Below are positions 7,577-8,074 of a stretch of 8,074 nt of DNA, piece after piece. The DNA is from an uncultured Treponema sp. (GTDB lineage: Bacteria > Spirochaetota > Spirochaetia > Treponematales > Treponemataceae), in NCBI GenBank assembly GCA_937890485.1, contig CALBXN010000205.1, positions 1 through 8,074 of the forward strand. The letters run 5' to 3'. The notes below the pieces were generated by a model, which was given only the letters and a program-made list of their open reading frames with translations, made no database searches and was not told where the DNA came from. The translations under genes were made by a program, and so were the position numbers. Within the stretch, counting starts at the first letter, position 1. The number at the start of each line of letters is the position of its first letter.

Positions 7577-7657
7577 GCGGGGGTGGTGGAATGGTAGACA
7601 CGCATGCTTGAGGTGCATGTGGCGAGAGCTGTGGGGGTTCAAGTCCCCCCATCGACA
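7577..7657 (+). tRNA. tRNA-Leu (anticodon GAG) with a mismatched acceptor stem
   Basis: This is a class II tRNA reading CUC and CUU leucine codons. The D-arm region TGGTGGAATGGTAGACAC is typical of bacterial tRNA-Leu. The anticodon stem CATGC (7603-7607) pairs with GCATG (7615-7619) around the loop TTGAGGT, giving anticodon GAG at 7610-7612. A short variable arm GGC-GAGA-GCT follows, then a perfect T-arm: GGGGG (7633-7637), loop TTCAAGT, CCCCC (7645-7649). The 5' acceptor strand is GCGGGGG (7577-7583), which needs CCCCCGC. The 3' strand is CATCGAC (7650-7656), giving only 3 Watson-Crick pairs and one G-T pair out of 7. Discriminator A73 (7657) fits leucine. CCA is not encoded, so it would have to be added after transcription. 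The convergent regulator gene ends inside the T-loop. The 5' two-thirds are certain; whether this locus makes a functional tRNA is doubtful. Confidence 0.8.
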
Positions 7658-7896
7658 TTACTTTCAAAACTAAACAATTCCACCATAGTTATTTTTAGAG
7701 CTTTTGCAATTTCATATAAATGTTCCATTACCTTTACCCTATAAGCAGTTCCTGCTTCGATTCGTTTTAGATATTCTACTCTAATTCCTGTTTTTTGCGA
7801 CATTTCTTTAAGAGTCATATTTCTTTCTTCTCTTAAATTTTTGATATGTTGCCCTATTAAAATACAACATCTTTTTACATATTCACTTCTATGCAT
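7639..7896 (-). CDS. Small XRE-family (Cro/CI-type HTH) transcriptional regulator
   Basis: The 85-residue protein is almost entirely one helix-turn-helix domain: IGQHIKNLREERNMTLKEMSQKTGIRVEYLKRIEAG (about 14-49), followed by the helices VMEHLYEIAKALKITMVELFSF. This matches the DNA-binding fold of the Cro/CI (HTH_3) family. There is no second domain, so it probably acts as a small dimeric repressor. ATG 7896 follows a perfect AAGGAGG. The last residues (SNVDGGT) are encoded by the T-arm and acceptor 3' strand of the convergent tRNA, and the TGA lies in the T-loop, suggesting that the native 3' end was replaced by the tRNA joint. Divergent from it is an AbrB/MazE-like gene, with a palindrome pair in the shared promoter region, so autoregulation and control of that neighbour are likely. 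It could be part of a toxin-antitoxin or other mobile locus; the target is not known. Confidence 0.85.
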   Translation of the reverse strand: MHRSEYVKRCCILIGQHIKNLREERNMTLKEMSQKTGIRVEYLKRIEAGTAYRVKVMEHLYEIAKALKITMVELFSFESNVDGGT

Positions 7897-7900
7897 AATG

Positions 7901-7907
7901 CCTCCTT
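7901..7907 (-). promoter_or_regulatory. Ribosome binding site of the XRE regulator
   Basis: On the minus strand AAGGAGG, a full match to the anti-Shine-Dalgarno core, stands 4 bases before ATG 7896 and fixes that start. It is much stronger than the sites before tmk or aroB, which have almost none. Confidence 0.85.
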
Positions 7908-7913
7908 ATTTAA

Positions 7914-7959
7914 ACAATGTTTAAACATAATTTAATATACATCATTGTTTAAACATTGT
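7914..7959. promoter_or_regulatory. Paired palindromic operator in the divergent XRE/AbrB promoter region
   Basis: ACAATGTTTAAACA (7914-7927) and TGTTTAAACATTGT (7946-7959) form a perfect 14-bp inverted repeat with an 18-base gap. Each arm also contains the self-complementary core TGTTTAAACA (7918-7927 and 7946-7955), with centres 28 bp apart. Two identical dyads placed over a promoter are typical for dimers of Cro/CI-like repressors. The neighbouring XRE protein is the obvious candidate ligand; the AbrB-like protein is an alternative. The repeats are seen directly; their binding is inferred. Confidence 0.7.
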
Positions 7960-7962
7960 AAA
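7934..7962 (-). promoter_or_regulatory. Promoter of the XRE regulator
   Basis: Read on the minus strand, TTTACA (7957-7962) is followed after exactly 17 bases by TATATT (7934-7939), a good sigma70-type pair. Transcription would start near 7927 with a leader of about 30 bases. One TGTTTAAACA palindrome lies in the spacer and the other spans the start point, so a bound regulator would block polymerase. Confidence 0.65.
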
Positions 7963-7988
7963 GTTATTGTTATAACAGAGGAATTAAA

Positions 7989-8074
7989 ATGAAGAAAAAA
8001 TTCACTAAAATTGGCAATAGCTGGGCAATGTTGTTTACAAAAACGATGATTGAAATGCTTGAAATTAACCCAGA
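7989..8074 (+). CDS. AbrB/MazE/SpoVT-like DNA-binding protein, N-terminal part (runs off the window)
   Basis: Only 28 complete codons are visible: KKKFTKIGNSWAMLFTK followed by TMIEMLEINP. The pattern of a short basic start, xKIGNSWAxxxxK and then a helix ending L-x-I-x-P matches the swapped-hairpin AbrB/MazE/SpoVT domain, found in transition-state regulators and in antitoxins such as MazE. AGAGGA (7977-7982) lies 6 bases before the ATG. A TGTTATAAC extended -10 look-alike (7968-7976) would start transcription at or inside the ribosome binding site, so the true promoter is probably further upstream, within the operator region shared with the XRE gene. Whether a toxin gene follows cannot be seen. 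The family call is fairly safe; an antitoxin role is only a possibility. Confidence 0.75.
   Translation, partial: MKKKFTKIGNSWAMLFTKTMIEMLEINP

Noticed and set aside
7437..7667. Minus-strand frame with MGGLEPPQLSPHAPQ near its start
   Set aside because: It is the antisense translation of the tRNA-Leu gene and the aroB 3' end, a well-known false protein pattern.
7914..7959. Inverted repeat considered as insertion-sequence ends or a terminator
   Set aside because: No transposase or target duplication is nearby, the loop is 18 AT-rich bases without a T tract, and the repeat sits on a promoter, so an operator fits better.
1..8074. CRISPR array, riboswitch or tandem repeat array
   Set aside because: No regularly spaced repeats were seen, and the only intergenic gaps are short (under 100 bases), leaving no room for a structured leader.

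Overview
The window looks like chromosomal DNA from a low-GC spirochaete, most likely a Treponema relative. The main clue is a very long TamB-type gene directly upstream of a BamA-type start on the same strand, an order known from Treponema and Borrelia. The AT-rich coding style and the tmk sequence do not conflict with this. The assignment is inference from gene content, not from a database match.

Layout. Positions 1-162 are the 3' end of rplA (ribosomal protein L1), followed by an intrinsic terminator with a GCAA tetraloop. Convergent to it, on the minus strand, tamB (671-5101) is followed 20 bases later by a short gene (159-650). This short gene starts as BamA (signal peptide and first POTRA domain) but ends in a tail resembling the start of a secreted alpha/beta hydrolase, and its last codons lie in the rplA terminator. 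Divergent from tamB, a plus-strand cluster encodes thymidylate kinase (tmk), an unrecognised membrane-anchored protein with TPR-like helices, and 3-dehydroquinate synthase (aroB). A clear sigma70-type promoter then precedes a tRNA-Leu(GAG) gene. The right end holds a small XRE-type regulator (minus strand) facing away from the start of an AbrB/MazE-like gene (plus strand, cut by the window end). Their shared intergenic region carries two copies of a palindromic operator-like motif.

How the genes relate. TamB and BamA both serve outer-membrane protein and lipid traffic, so the minus-strand pair would be a functional operon if bamA were whole; as it stands the bamA part cannot build a barrel. 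tmk and aroB are housekeeping genes (dTTP synthesis and the shikimate pathway) with no direct link. The XRE/AbrB pair looks like an autoregulated accessory or toxin-antitoxin-like locus.

Most unusual points: (1) the BamA-hydrolase chimera running into the rplA terminator; (2) the tRNA-Leu whose 3' acceptor strand does not pair with its 5' strand and whose T-arm is overlapped by the end of the XRE gene; (3) the nested palindromes in the XRE promoter; (4) a thymidylate kinase P-loop with threonine at the invariant lysine position. Points 1 and 2 both look like recombination joints, so genuine rearrangement and assembly error both have to be considered. I did not find a convincing novel multi-gene system.
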